From contig CALYLW010000163.1 in NCBI GenBank assembly GCA_944989445.1, forward strand, positions 1-64,000: a stretch of 64,000 nt of DNA. The letters run 5' to 3'. Position numbers and translations under genes: made by a program. Positions 11,702 through 24,299 of the stretch are shown piece by piece; the first letter of the stretch is position 1; each line of letters begins with the position of its first letter. The stretch comes from Ampullaceana balthica (Eukaryota > Mollusca > Gastropoda > Lymnaeidae). The notes beneath the pieces are model-generated. The model saw only the letters and a program-made list of their open reading frames with translations, made no database searches and was not told the origin of the DNA.

Positions 11702-11842
11702 TATAATGAATGCGCCATAGACTAACGATATAATTTTTTGGGCATGTAGATAACTACACACATAACTGTAAACTTCGCGTACCTTGTACAGAACATCCCA
11801 AAACCCTTTATTGGATAGTGGGCTTCATGTTCATGGAAGGGC

Positions 11843-11941
11843 ACATACATGCTGACATCGTGTACACTCAAGTACACATACATGTTTACATGGTGTACAC
11901 TCAAGTACACATACATGCTGACATCCTGTACACTCAAGAAC
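11843..11941. repeat. 33-bp tandem repeat, three units
   Basis: Units start ACATACATG and contain GTACACTCAAG. Confidence 0.95.
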
Positions 11942-12640
11942 ACATTAATACTGATCTCGACAACGTGTACAACATTAATCCATATCTGGTTTCTGATTTT
12001 CCAACTAATTTCAGTTTCTCGACAAAAAAAATAATAAAATAAAATAAAAAAGTAATTATTATCAGCAAGTGGCGTTGAATGTCTGGAAGATACAAATTGA
12101 ATGACCCAGAATTGTTTGATTGCTGCCGACTTGGCAGATCGATTTGACCGTGCGAAGTGTATTGACAGGTCACCGTGACCGGTTGGTTGAATGGTGAAAT
12201 ATTGGATTGGCCTTATGAAAAACAAACAAACTGGGTCTGCGAAATAATTGAGCAAGAATATTGCGAGATGCTAGGGGTGCTGTGAAATCATTGCGCTAGC
12301 TTTTTTTGTTTCGTTCCGTTGGTCTATACAGGCAGGCAGATTTTTTTATGAATTGATATTGTAACATTTAATCTAAAAGAAAAGATCAAATTAAGTCATT
12401 TCATCTAATAGATCCTACTACAGTATCATTTTTAAAGCCAATGCAATTTACTGATTTACATTTATAATAGACAATATCAAATCCAGTTCAGTGTATATAT
12501 ATTATTTAGTGCCGCTTTGATTTTTAGAAAGAAATTTAGTCATCCAATATTGATTAGCTAGACAGACGCAGGCGCACTGAGCCCACATCTCTTACCATGG
12601 AGTACTAAGCACTGAGTACTGATCACTGGTCAATTATTAC
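11942..12640. other. Spacer, nothing recognised
   Basis: AT-rich, without supported genes. Flanks the 5' break point of the LINE that follows. Confidence 0.45.
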
Positions 12641-12649
12641 AGGAAACAG

Positions 12650-13877
12650 TTTTGGTTTTCACCAGTGCTTGACACCTCAAAACTTGTTCAAAACCAGCAT
12701 TCAACGAATGACCCAAAAAATACCACGGCAATCATGTTGTTTGAATACTTGCTGATAATAGATGAACTATCAAAAGGCTTGGACAAAAATGATCAAATAG
12801 ATACAATATTACTAGACTTCTCAAAAGCATTTGACAAAGTTCACCACCTTAGTTTACTTAAAAAACTTAACTACTTTGGAATCTCAGGTTCCTTACATCA
12901 CTGGATCCAAGACTTCCTTTTGGGCAGGGAGCAAACTGTAATAATTAATGGATCTAAATCTGCACCAATAAAGGTTAACTCAGGAGTTCCCACAAGGAAC
13001 TGTGCTAGGTCCCTTACTCTTTTTAATTTATATAAATGATTTACCCAACAACATCTCAACAGGTACAAAAGTTAGGCTATTTGCTGATGATTGTATAATC
13101 TATAGAACAATTAAATCAGAACAAGATAGCAAAATTTTACAAAAAGACTTAGATGAATTGATAAAATGGGAAACTAACTGGAGTATGTCTTTCCATCCAG
13201 AAAAGTGTCAACTGTTAAGAGTAACAAAGAAAAAGAAACAAATAAATTCAAAATATTACATTCATGGAAAAGAACTGACCCAAACTAAAGATGCAAAATA
13301 CTTAGGAGTCTTAATAAATGAGAAACTATCATGGAATCCCCATGTCAATGAAGTTATTAAAAAATCAAACAAAACCTTAGGCTTTATAAAAAGGAACTTT
13401 AACAAATGTAATAGAGATATAAAACTAAAATGCTACCTCACTTTGGTGAGACCTGCACTAGAATATGCATCTTCTGTATGGGACCCATCCACCAAAGAAA
13501 ACATTGATAAACTAGAACAAATTCAAAAAAGAGCTGCCAGATTCATTACTGGAGAATATTCGAAACTGACAAGAGTAACACCATTAGTTAAATCATTAAA
13601 CCTTGAAACACTAGAGGATAGAAGAACCAAGAGCAAAGTAGTAATCATACATAAAGCAATTAATTCTAATTTAGAAATACAACACAAAGATAACTTAATA
13701 CAACCCTCAGATAGACATAAGGATAAAAACACCTTTCTTATTCCGTATGCAAGAACAAACACATACAAGTTTTCCTTCTTCCCGTCCGGAATTCGGGCGT
13801 GGAATGGGTTGCCTGAAGAATCCAGGAAAACCAACACTTTATCAACATTTAAATCTCTAATAAAAATGCAGGACTAA
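12650..13877 (+). pseudogene. CR1/Jockey-type LINE reverse transcriptase, 5'-truncated and frameshifted
   Basis: Copies element RNA into DNA at the target site in non-LTR retrotransposition. Frame 1 (to 13039) holds the RT motif with LLDFSKAFDKVHH (first catalytic Asp). Frame 2 (13002-13877) holds FADDCIIYR (catalytic pair), FHPEKCQLL, YLGVLINEKLSW, RPALEYASSVWDP and a C-terminal FFPSGIRAWNGLP block, then a stop. The frames meet at the conserved GVPQG-type position, where one extra C in the run at about 12989-12991 shifts the frame. The endonuclease and N-terminal RT part are missing, a typical 5' truncation. Only one visible lesion suggests a fairly recent copy. Clade is by motif similarity only. 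Confidence 0.93.
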
Positions 13878-13955
13878 ACACAAACCATAGATAAGCGTAG
13901 GACGCAATAATCTTCTGTATAGAAGGAGCGTCTGTAAACAGATAAGATAAGAATA
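13878..13955 (+). mobile_element. 3' UTR and tail of the LINE
   Basis: Runs from the stop codon through AGAAGGAGCGTCTG to CAGATAAGATAAGAATAG. The same sequence recurs in the LINE fragments at 6.3 kb and, inverted, 34.27 kb, which fixes this as the conserved 3' end. Confidence 0.85.
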
Positions 13956-14273
13956 GCGCCATCTATTAACACAGTCTTGCTAGACTCTCAAACGACATCT
14001 CAATTGCCAGAGTTCAGCAGTTGGCTAGTCTTTTGATGACGTCATCATATCTTGTTGCTGACTTCAAAAACGTTGGCCATTTCTGTAGCATAGATTGATG
14101 ACATTTCATTCCGCAGTAGCACTACGTGTTTTCATTTTGCTTCTGTTCATTTCTGCTCACTGGTTGGTAGCTATTTATTGTTTCGTAAAATTGTGAATTG
14201 TTTATACTTCTTAATTCTTAGCTTTCACCACAGTGAATTATTTCAAACTCACAGACGGAGAGGTTAAGAACTG

Positions 14274-14495
14274 GAGGTCTCGCAAAAACTATATTGCAAG
14301 GCACAGTCCAGGGAGGAATGAAAAGAGGCAGACAAAAGAAGAGATGGGAGGACGATATCAAAGAGTGGACCGGCCTGTCATTCAGCGACTCTCAAAAGGC
14401 AGCACAGGACCGGGACAAATGGCGTGAGATAGTGAGCAGTTCACGATGGTGCCCCAACGACCCAACGAAGGGTTAAGGGATAGTTCAAGTTCAAG
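14274..14495 (+). pseudogene. RTE-type LINE, C-terminal fragment of ORF2
   Basis: The frame ending at a TAA at 14474-14476 reads GGMKRGRQKKRWEDDIKEW followed by TGLSFSDSQKAAQDRDKW. This is the conserved C-terminal tail of RTE-like endonuclease/reverse-transcriptase proteins (RGRQKKRWxDDIKEWTG...AxDRxxW). Endonuclease and RT domains are absent, so only the last ~65 codons remain. The tail ends in a short AGTTCAAGTTCAAG repeat, consistent with an RTE-like 3' terminus. Confidence 0.85.
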
Positions 14496-15520
14496 AGAGG
14501 TTATCAGTTGTGACTCCTGACGTAATTTTCCCACCAACCAATCCAATGATAGCAAATGTTATGTAATTGAGCCAAAGATACCGATGAATGAAAGTTTAAA
14601 TGAAAGTCAACTCAATTTTAGTTACAATCTGCCTATAAAAAATCTGGCGCATTTTAAAAAGGAACTTTAACCTGCTGGTGTGTTTACTTTAACATTAATT
14701 ATTTTTTTATTTATTTATAAGGCTTAATTACAAAACTTGATTGTTTAGCTAAGATTAACTTTTCACCATGCCTTTTTAACTTTTGATCCTGATCAATAAA
14801 GAAAGGTTAAATAGTTTAATTATTAACACTTGTGAGAACTCTCTAACTAAATGCTTTTAGCGCGTTGAACAATTATTGACACGTGACGGTGTTAAATTCA
14901 CTCCGACCGCTTGTGGAATCACCAACTTTTAATTATATAAAATCCTCTACAGGAAAAAAGCTCTGTACCGTAATTCAGCTGTTTAGCATAAGAATACATT
15001 ACGTATAGAGCTAAAAGAAGTTATAGAAAGGGGGAAAAAATTTGAAACGTTCAACATAAGTTAATGAAACCAACGTTAATAATATACCGAGTATTGTATT
15101 TTAAAAACGGAGAAGGCATTTACGCTAAGATTATTCGCATATATAAAATGTTTTTTAAAGCCTACAGGCTCTACTGTTGATACTTTAAAAAAAAAGATTA
15201 CTAACAGCGTAGGTCATTGTTTATGTCTCTGAAGTAGAGACTTGTTCGTGAGGTCTTGACAAAATTCAATCTCCACATTATGCAATCCAAGGGAGACAAT
15301 TAGTCTTGGTTTGACGCGTGGGGATAATTCATGTCAGGTGCTGGAGACGCGGACTTCCAAGGGGAATTCTTAACTGGTCTACGTGGCTGGACCCTTATGG
15401 ACGTGTAGGTCTGACCCTCAATAACCAGTGAGGATGAACTTTGAACTTTGAATGTATAGGTGTGTGTTATGTTTGTACAACACTAAAAATTATTGTCCAT
15501 CTGCACATAGAGTTTAAGTA
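14496..15520. other. Spacer, nothing recognised
   Basis: AT-rich to mixed composition without open frames of note. Confidence 0.5.
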
Positions 15521-15882
15521 ATAAACGTTGCTGACCAGACTATATGAGGAATATACGTAGCTGACCAGACTATATGAGAAATATATGTTGCTGACCAAAA
15601 ATATAAGGAGTAAACAATGCTGACCAAACCATATGAGGAAGATACGTAGCTAACCAGACCATATTAGGACTATACGTAGCTGACCAGACTATATGAGGAA
15701 TATACGTAGCTGAGCACACTAAATGAGGAATATACGTAGCTGACCAGACTATATGAGGAATAAACGTTGCTGACTAGACAGTATAAAAAAATGTACCAGA
15801 CTGACCAGATGGTATGAGGAATAATCATACTGACCAGAAGATATGAAAATAAACGTGGCTGACCAGATAGTATGAGATATTC
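15521..15882. repeat. ~30-bp tandem repeat, about twelve degenerate units
   Basis: The unit is close to CGTAGCTGACCAGACTATAT followed by GAGGAATATA, diverging toward both ends. Confidence 0.93.
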
Positions 15883-16293
15883 ACAGCAAATTAATTAAAT
15901 TTTGCTTGATAAAAAATCGTTAAAGCTTTTAGGCTAACCATATTTGCTACTTGAATCTATAAGTTCAAAGAACGAAATATTCCAAAGAAAGATGTGGGCA
16001 AAATGAGGCTTGAAAAAAGAAACAATTTGACGTCATACTTCCTATTATCTTACCCACCCCTTCACCCCTCTCGCTAACCATTAAAAAAAACAATTAAAAT
16101 TGAATGTCACGATGACACGAACTTTGGACCATTGGTTTCATTTAAATTTCAATCGATAAAAGGAAGAAAAGCAAAACCAAAGACTTCGAGGAAGTAGTGA
16201 ATGTGGCAGTTTGGCTGAGGAAGAGATGGAACTATTCCTTTGATTCATATCTTGAGATGATGTATTTCATAGACAAAGTTAGTGGCTAGAGAA
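15883..16293. other. Spacer, nothing recognised
   Basis: No gene seen between the two arrays. Confidence 0.45.
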
Positions 16294-18219
16294 GGGTTGT
16301 TGCCCTAAAAAGAGACACCGGTTGTTGCCATAAAAAGAGACACCGGTTGTTGCCATAAAAAGAGACACCGGTTGTTGCCATAAAAAGAGACACCGGTTGT
16401 TGCCCCTAAATGGAGAGACCGGTTATTGACCCTACATGGAGAGACCGGTTATTGACCCTACATGGAGAGACCGGTTGTTGCACCTACATGGAGAGACCGG
16501 TTGTTGCCCCTACGTGGAGAGACCGGTTGTTGACCCTACATGGAGAGACCGGTTGTTGCACCTACATGGAGAAACCGGTTGTTGCACCTACATGGAGAGA
16601 CTGGTTGTTGACCCTACATGGAGAGACCGGTTGTTGCCCCTACGTGGAGAGACCGGTTTTTGCACCTACATGGAGAGACTGGTTGTTGACCCTACATGGA
16701 GAGACCGGTTGTTGGCCGTACATGGAGAGACCGGTTGTTGCCCCTAAATGGAGAGACCGGTTATTGACCCTACATGGAGAGACCGGTTATTGACCCTACA
16801 TGGAGAGACCGGTTGTTGCACCTACATGGAGAGACCGGTTGTTGCCCCTACGTGGAGAGACCGGTTGTTGACCCTACATGGAGAGACCGGTTGTTGCACC
16901 TACATGGAGAAACCGGTTGTTGCACCTACATGGAGAGACTGGTTGTTGCCCCTACGTGGAGAGACCGGTTGTTGCCCCTACATGGAGAGACCGGCTCATG
17001 CCCCTATATGGAGAGACCGTCTGTTGCCCCTATAAGGAGAGACCAGCTGTTGCCCCTATAAGGAGAGACCGTCGGTTGCCCTATAAGGAGAGACCGTCTG
17101 TTGCCTTACAAGGAGAGACCGTCTGTTGCCCTACAAGGACAGACCGTCTGTTGCCCCCATAAGGAGAGACCAGGTGTTGCCCCTATAAGGAGAGACCGTC
17201 TGTTGCCCCTATAAGGAGAGACCAGCTGTTGCCCTACAAGGAGAGACCGTCTGTTGGCCTACAAGGAGAGACCGTCTGTTGCCCCTATAAGGAGAGACCA
17301 GCTGTTGCCCCTATAAGGAGAGACCGGCTGTTGCCCCTATAAGGAGAGACTAGCTGTTGCCCCTATAAAGAGAGACCAGCTGTTGCCCCTATAAGGAGAG
17401 ACCGGCTGTTGACCCTATAAGGAGAGACCAGCTGTTGCCCCTATAAGGAGAGACCGTCTGTTGCCCTACAAGGAGAGACCGTCTATTGCCCCTATAAGGA
17501 GAGACCAGCTGTTGCCCCTATAAGGAGAGACCGGCTGTTGCCCCTATAAGGAGAGACCAGCTGTTGCCCCTATAAGGAGAGACCGGCTGCTGCCCCTGAG
17601 AGACCGGCTGTTGCCCCTATAAGGAGAGACCGGCTATTGCCCCTATAAGGAGAGACCGGCTGTTGCCCCTATAAGGAGAGACCAGCTGTTGCCCTTATAA
17701 GGAGAGACCGGCTTTTGCCCCTATAAGGAGAGACCGGCTGTTGCCCTTATAAGGAGAGACCAGCTGTTGCCCCTATAAGGAGAGACCGGCTGTTGCCCCA
17801 ATAAGGAGAGACCGGCTGCTGCCCCTGAGAGACCGGCTGTTGCCCCTATAAGGAGAGACCGGCTATTGCCCCTATAAGGAGAGACCGGCTGTTGCCCCTA
17901 TAAGGAGAGACCAGCTGTTGCCCCTATAAGGAGAGACCGGCTGTTGCCCCTATAAGGAGAGACCAGCTGTTGCCCTTATAAGGAGAGACCGGCTGTTGCC
18001 CCTATAAGGAGAGACCGGCTGTTGCCCTTATAAGGAGAGACCAGCTGTTGCCCCTATAAGGAGAGACCGGCTGTTGCCCCAATAAGGAGAGACCGGCTGT
18101 TGCCCCAATAAGGAGAGACCGGCTGTTGCCCCTATGAGAGACCAGCTGTTGCCCCTATAAGGAGAGACCGGCTGTTGCCCCTATAAGGAGAGACCGGCTG
18201 TTGCCCCTATAAGGAGAGA
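16294..18219. repeat. 26-bp satellite, about 74 units
   Basis: The unit is GGAGAGACCGG(T/C)TGTTGCCC plus CTA(C/T)A(T/A)(G/A). The left edge has 25-bp units with AAAAAGAGACACCGG. The middle has a CATGGAGAGACC form and the right two thirds a TATAAGGAGAGACC form. Short 21-bp units recur near 17597 and 17826. The left part stays open in several frames (peptides such as MERPVVAPTWRDRLL), but there is no start context or flanking coding sequence, so these frames were not accepted as genes. Confidence 0.98.
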
Positions 18220-18354
18220 ACGGATGTTGCCAAGCTATGGATGTCACGTGTGTGTGGCACTGAAAGGTTTTCAAGTGCCTTCGTAGCCCCGGGAATCGTT
18301 TAGACTTTTTTCAAATTCGTAATTACGTCAGTACTGGTTCATTACGTTGGCAAT

Positions 18355-18560
18355 AGCCGAGGGGCGATAGTTCTCAAATATACTGGACTGAGAGGCGAAG
18401 GTTCTCAAACTTGCTGGATTAAGGGGCGATTGTTCTCAAACTTCCCGGACTGAGGGGCGATGGTTCTCAAACTTAATTAATGGTTCATTGTGCCTCTTTA
18501 ACCGAGGCTATGGGGGTTGGAATGGTTCTCAAACATCTTCGACTAAAGGGGTCAATGGTT
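18355..18560. repeat. ~33-35-bp degenerate tandem repeat
   Basis: About six units of the form GAGGGGCGATGGTTCTCAAA plus CTTGCTGGACT. Confidence 0.85.
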
Positions 18561-18914
18561 CCTTTAAAGTAAACTTGAAAAGATTGCGTTTATTAGTTAT
18601 TAAGCTTGCTGGACTTTGAATATTGCATCGGACAATCAGGCTTTGCTGACATGCAATGGTCATCCAACATTTGACCGGTTCAAAATTAACGACTCGCAAT
18701 TTTATTCTGGCAAGTTTATTTCAGATCTAATGACATTGTGATTGAGCTCCAAATGTTTTCTTCATGTGTATTTGAAATCAAACTTTGAGTGGAGAACAAG
18801 TGTTTAAATATTTATACATTCTCTCGACTCAAACAACATCCTCCGCCTAGTAGAGCATTAATATAACCACCCGTTGAATCGTATACCCACTTACAGTCTC
18901 CACACGTCCGTGTT
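18561..18914. other. Spacer, nothing recognised
   Basis: No gene or repeat seen. Confidence 0.45.
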
Positions 18915-19110
18915 GTTGTACAGTGATGACATCATCTGTGTGTGCTGCGATGACGTGATCTAAATGTACAATGATAACGTGATCTATGTGTGCTGCGATG
19001 ACGTGATCTGTGTGTACAGTGATGACGTGATCTGTGTGTGCAGTGACCACGTGATGTGTGTATACATTGACCCAAGATCTATGTGTACAGAGACGAGGTG
19101 GTCTTTGTGT
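18915..19110. repeat. ~27-bp repeat with TGACGTGAT motifs
   Basis: About seven units of the form GTGTGTGCAGTGATGACGTG followed by ATCT. TGACGTGA resembles a CRE half-site. Regulatory use is only a possibility. Confidence 0.88.
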
Positions 19111-19837
19111 ACAAAATGCTTAATACCTGAGACTCTGGTGGTCAAGACAGGATAGAAAAAGATGTCGCCGGTGCTGAGGTTGTAGTTAGACGGGACTCCA
19201 GGGAAATCAACAAAAGAAAGGAAATGAGCAGGGCGGGGCAAGGCAGACAGACATCCTAGTGATTGAGAACGTCCTTGACTAAAGAATGACCTTAGGTTTC
19301 TTTAAAAGGAAACAATGATATGAATGGCACAAGCTTATGTATTGTTAAAACTATCTCCAGTAAAAGGTTTACGGCTTGCTTGTCTCACAACACATATTCA
19401 AACCATAATACCATTAACACATTTAACATTAAATTAGTTAGTTACTGGATAGTGGCCGAATCTTGACCAAATAGTTTCAGTTTGGAACCTTGGGGGATAA
19501 GGGACAGCTGCCGTTAGGTTTGCGAGATATCTCTCGAGTACGGCCAGACACTCGTCACTAACTGACCGTTGTGGTTTTGAACCCTGTACCCTCTGAGTGG
19601 AGGTGGCACTGATCAGTCATCCCTCTAGTAGGCTATTAAAACTTGTGTGGACTTTGTGGATGTCAACATGAACCTTGAGCAAATGGTCAGTTTTATATTG
19701 GGGGTGGGATGTGGGGGAAGGGAAACAATTTGATCGTACACTGTAGACAAGATTGATAACTTCCAACGCTGGACCATAAAACGTTCTTCTGCTGGCGATC
19801 TGTGAGGATCATCCACGATATCCTATGTTTTTACAAC
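19111..19837. other. Spacer, nothing recognised
   Basis: A GGTTTTGAACCCTG-like stretch near 19573 loosely resembles a tRNA B box on the minus strand, but no tRNA fold was found around it. Confidence 0.4.
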
Positions 19838-19985
19838 ACACACACACACAAACACACAGACACACACACATTCACAAACACACAGAGATGCACAAACATA
19901 CACTAAACAAAAACACTCATAAAACCTCTCGCACACACACACAAACACGCGCACACACAAAACACACACAAGACACACACAAGCG
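19838..19985. repeat. (CA)n-rich simple sequence
   Basis: Interrupted ACAC runs over about 150 bp. Confidence 0.95.
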
Positions 19986-20132
19986 CGTACACCTGTAGTG
20001 TTTAGACGAGGCAGTGGGTTTCCGCTCACATAAGGCCTCAACAGCTTGCAACCATTACCTTCCCTGAGGACCTACTTATTATAACCAAATCCAGACCAAG
20101 TCGCTATCAACTGACACCTGCGTTTTGTACAG

Positions 20133-20392
20133 TACATTTACCAGCTCACCTGGTCTTACATTACATTAACCAGCTCACCTGATCTCACATTACATTTACC
20201 AGCTCACCTGGTCTTACATCACATTTACCAGCTCACCTGATCTTACATCACATTTACCAGCTCACCTGATCTTACATTACATTTACCAGCTCACCTGATC
20301 TTACATTACATTTACCAGCTCACCTGATCTTACATTACATTTACCAGCTCACCTGATCTTACATTACATTTACCAGCTCACCTGATCTTATT
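20133..20392. repeat. 29-bp tandem repeat, about nine units
   Basis: Unit CATTTACCAGCTCACCTGAT plus CTTACATTA. The right-hand units are nearly identical. Confidence 0.97.
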
Positions 20393-21454
20393 TCGATGAG
20401 CTAAAAAACAAAATGTAAGGGCGCTCAATATCACATTTTTATCCCGTCCATAGACTATAATAATATTTTAAATCCCCATCATTACTTCAATTGATTTTAC
20501 TACCAAGAGCGGCAGAGAGATGTTAAATTTCAATACAATGCGCATACAAATGCAACGATAGATTTTTCTACAAAAACCAACGCTGATTTATACGACTTAA
20601 GTGTCACGGGACTAAAACTATAAAATATAACGATATGTTGATTCTTATCATTCGGGCAAGCACAAAACCTGTATCCTGTGATTCCTGTCTTACACCGTAT
20701 AATTGTACTGGTCACTGGTAAAATTAATTTATTGTGTTTCCCTCAGACATATGCTGGCACTTCTGTAAGGCCATTGAACTATTCCAGCGTACGACTATTC
20801 ATACATTCCTTCATTGTTGAAAATGTCTCCAATGTTAGCATTACCGCATGCTTACCTAACATTCGTGTTACTTCGTGCTCGCCTGCAGCTTATGTTTACT
20901 TCATAGTGTTCCTTAACGTTATATGTGTGGGGGTTTTTTATTTCTATTTTTAGTTCTTTTTTTTTAAAGCTCATTTTAACCTTTCTGCTCTATTGCGGTT
21001 TTATTGAATAGTTTTGAATTTCCGTTACCAGGGACGCCAAACTGTATCACCAACAAAAGGACATAGAATTGTAGAATAATCAAAACTTCAGACAGGGCTA
21101 ATGAATAATTCAATGATAAAGAAACACCGAAGATCAAAGCAGTAGGATGAATGGCTCGGAATTGTCCTACACTTTTTCTGTGTCGCTATGGGATGATTCA
21201 ACACAAAGTGCGGGCTTTTCCGTTTTTAACGATTGTGTTATTATAATTGAATGGATGCTAATCAAGGATTCTCACAGTACAGCCCTGACGTGTTTTTTTT
21301 AAAAAACAAATATCAGGGGGAAATTTTAAAAATAGAATTTGAAATGGAAAATGTAGAAATTTATTTCATCGGTAATGAATGCAAGATTTATTTTTGTCAA
21401 GAGTGTATGCAAGAGACGTCGTCCAACCGTAACGATTGATCAAAAGATTGAGAA
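20393..21454. other. Spacer, nothing recognised
   Basis: AT-rich. Short open frames (60-90 codons) show no recognisable domain. Confidence 0.45.
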
Positions 21455-21695
21455 CCATTGATTGCTGTGCTGAAGTGTGTTGTTACAATGGATGGTGGAT
21501 GAGTTGAAGTGTGTTATTACAGTGGATTGTGGATGTGCTGAAGTGTGTTGTTACAATGGATGGTGTACTGAAGTGTGTTGCTACAATGGATGGTGGATGA
21601 GTTGAAGTGTGTTGTTACAGTGGATTGTGGATGTGCTGAAGTGTGTTGTTACAATGGATGGTGTACTGAAGTGTGTTGCTACAATGGAAGGAGCT
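21455..21695. repeat. Compound tandem repeat (GAAGTGTGTTGTTACAATGG)
   Basis: About six short units with alternating lengths (GATGGTGGATGAGTT, GATTGTGGATGTGCT, GATGGTGTACT). The order of variants repeats, giving a higher-order period of about 115 bp. Confidence 0.9.
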
Positions 21696-21835
21696 TATTC
21701 TAACTATGCCAGTTTGTTTTTACAAAACAACATGGGGTGAGGGAGGAGACAAAATAATTTCAGGCTCATGGGGCCATTTTGTTTGACATTGATCACAGCT
21801 TTATGTCCGTCCGCACGCCTAGGGATTTTAATACA

Positions 21836-22170
21836 TGTAGTGTGTGTATGTGTGTTAGCAACGGTGTGTTTGTGTGTGTCGTGAGTAAATAGGTGAAGGT
21901 GAAAGGGTTCGTATGTAAATGAGTATAACTTTAAGAGTGTGGTTAACTATGAGTGTGTGTGTTTATGTGAGAGTATGTAAGTGTGAGAGTGTGGGTAAAA
22001 ATGTGTGTGTGCGGGTGTGGGGGTAGATTGGTAGATGTTTGGGTTTACATGTGTGTGTGTTGGTGTGTGTGTTGGTGTGTGTGTGTGTTAGTGTGTGTGT
22101 GTTGGTGTGTGTGTTGGTGTGTGTGTGTTGGTGTGTGTGTTCGTGTGTGTGTGTGTTGGTGTGTGTGTGG
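21836..22170. repeat. (GT)n-rich simple sequence
   Basis: Long stretch of interrupted TGTG, densest at 22047-22170 (GTGTGTTG units). Confidence 0.95.
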
Positions 22171-22884
22171 GTAACAAAAGATTTGGTCAGACAACTATAA
22201 TCAGGTCCAACTAACATCTTTGACCTATAGCAATAGAATAAATCCACATCCCACGTGTAGTTACGTCATGAACGCAACATTCTTTGACCGTGAAATCGAA
22301 TATCCTTGTTCTGTGGGAAGACACTCCAGAGCATCGATTCGGCTACAGTTTATGAGTAATCGATCCAGCATGAGTCAACGATACGGCTGCGACAGTGTAC
22401 AGCAGCGACACACTGTGACCACATCAGTAACAGGGAATGCACGCAGTAATCAAGCATGTGGGCGTGTCATACGTTCACCCTCGTCCACTCATTCAACCCT
22501 CAGATGACCATTACAAAGTCATATGTCAGTGGACCCCTGACCTACCAATGACAGGACCCGCGGCTCCATCAAGTATGTTGGAGGACTATGCTAATAAATG
22601 GAAATCTCTTGGAGGTCTGTCACTAAGTCGAGTGTGTGGGGGTGGGGGGAGGCGTTCTATCTGACCACGTGAGAGTGATGAGGTCCGACAGGAGGAGTCA
22701 GCGAGGGTTTGGTCAAATATGTACATCTTCTTGTTTCTGACAAGAACTTCCCAGCTACTTAAGATTGTATCTTGTGAATCATGAGGACATGAATTGGTAA
22801 GCCAAGCTATCATAGATACCACAAAGAGCGGAAAACGGTTTATGAGATACAGATGACCTCTTGCCAAAAACAGAATATTCAATG
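22171..22884. other. Spacer, no convincing gene
   Basis: Mixed composition. A 95-codon frame at 22220-22507 has no recognisable domain. Confidence 0.4.
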
Positions 22885-23470
22885 TCACGCTGCGGCGAGG
22901 AGGAACCGTCAAAGACGGCGAGGAAGAACTGTCAAAGACGGCGAGGTAGAACTGTCAAAAAACGGCGAGGGAGAACTGTCAAAGACAGCGAGGAAGAACT
23001 GTCAAAGACGGCGGGGAAGAATTGTCAAAGACGGTGATGAAGAACTGTCAAAGACGGCGAGGAAGAACTGTCAAAGACGGTTAGGAAGAACTGTCATAGA
23101 CGGAGAGGAAGAACTGTCAAAGACGGTTAGGAAGAACTGTCAAAGACGGCGAGGAAGAACTGTCATAGACGGAGAGGAAGAACTGTCAAAGACGGTTAGG
23201 AAGAACTGTCATAGACGGAGAGGAAGAACTGTCAAAGACGGTTAGGAAGAACTGTCATAGACGGAGAGGAAGAACTGTCAAAGACGGTTAGGAAGAACTG
23301 TCATAGACGGAGAGGAAGAACTGTCAAAGACGGTTAGGAAGAACTGTCATAGACGGAGAGGAAGAACTGTCATAGACGGTTAGGAAGAACTGTCATAGAC
23401 GGGGAGGAAGAATTGTCATAGACGGCGAGGAAGAACTGTCAAAGACGGAGAGGAAGAATTGCCAAGGACA
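22885..23470. repeat. 23-bp satellite with a 46-bp dimeric section
   Basis: The unit is GACGGCGAGGAAGAACTGTC plus AAA, about 25 copies. From roughly 23065 to 23400 two forms alternate (GACGGTTAGG...CATA and GACGGAGAGG...CAAA), making a 46-bp higher-order unit. Confidence 0.97.
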
Positions 23471-23674
23471 CAAAGGAAACATAACCCTCATGCCTCATTG
23501 ATGTCGTTCATATAAACCAGGACACGTGGTTGGAAAAGCTAAAGACTCATTTCACAAATTATCTGCTCACCATGCAGCCGACAAACAGCTGGTAAAGAGA
23601 AACAACAGAACTTTATTTGCTAAGAGACAACAGAACAGGCCGTTGCTTAGAAAGAACAGCCGTTGCCAACAGAC

Positions 23675-23815
23675 AAGAGAAAAGCCATTGCTAAGAGACA
23701 ACAGAACAGCATTAGTTAAGAGACAACAGAACAGCATTAGTTAAGAGACAACAGAACAGCATTAGTTAAGAGACAACAGAACAGCATTAGTTAAGAGACA
23801 ACATACGAGTAGATA
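23675..23815. repeat. 25-bp tandem repeat, about five units
   Basis: Unit ATTAGTTAAGAGACAACAGA plus ACAGC. Degenerate relatives (AAGAGACAACAGAAC) extend left to about 23595. Confidence 0.93.
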
Positions 23816-24299
23816 ACCAAGCGACAACAGACAGCTAATAAAAGCCATTGTTTAACTCTGTGCACCTAAATGTATCACCCCCCCATCCCCATGTCACCCC
23901 CCCCCCACACACACAAATGCTCAAGAACAGGACGTCCCCGATGCAGTCTTATCTGCCATGCATCTACCCACCAGCAGACGCAGAGCTAACGCGTATCAGA
24001 TGATTCAAATGGCCGCGATCGATTTACAGATAAAAACTAATTAAATTTTAATTACTAAAATGTCACGTTTGACAACAACAAAAAATAGCGTTTTGAAATA
24101 TTTTAAGTAATTTTTAAAATGTTATTATTGTTATGTTTATTTATTTTTTATTATATAACGAGCAACAAAGCCCGCCAAAAGACGTTCCGCCACCGTTCGG
24201 TGGCATGTTGTTGTAACTCCTCATCCCCCCCCCCAACAGCCGTCTCGACCGCCATACATGTGCATCACGTCAAAAATACTATTCATTATAGTTAAAATA
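23816..24299. other. Spacer with C-runs
   Basis: Two poly-C/CA runs near 23877-23912 and a CGTTCCGCCACCGTTCGGTG inverted stretch near 24183. No gene seen. Confidence 0.4.

Noticed and set aside
16410..17162. Several 94-127 codon frames with repeated MERPVVAPTWRDRLL-like peptides
   Set aside because: They lie wholly within the 26-bp satellite, are open in several frames at once, and have no coding flank.
19500..19630. Possible tRNA-derived SINE because of a B-box-like GGGTTCAAAACC on the minus strand
   Set aside because: No A box, no foldable tRNA and no second copy in the window.
22853..23245. 130-codon basic repeat frame
   Set aside because: Mostly the 23-bp satellite.
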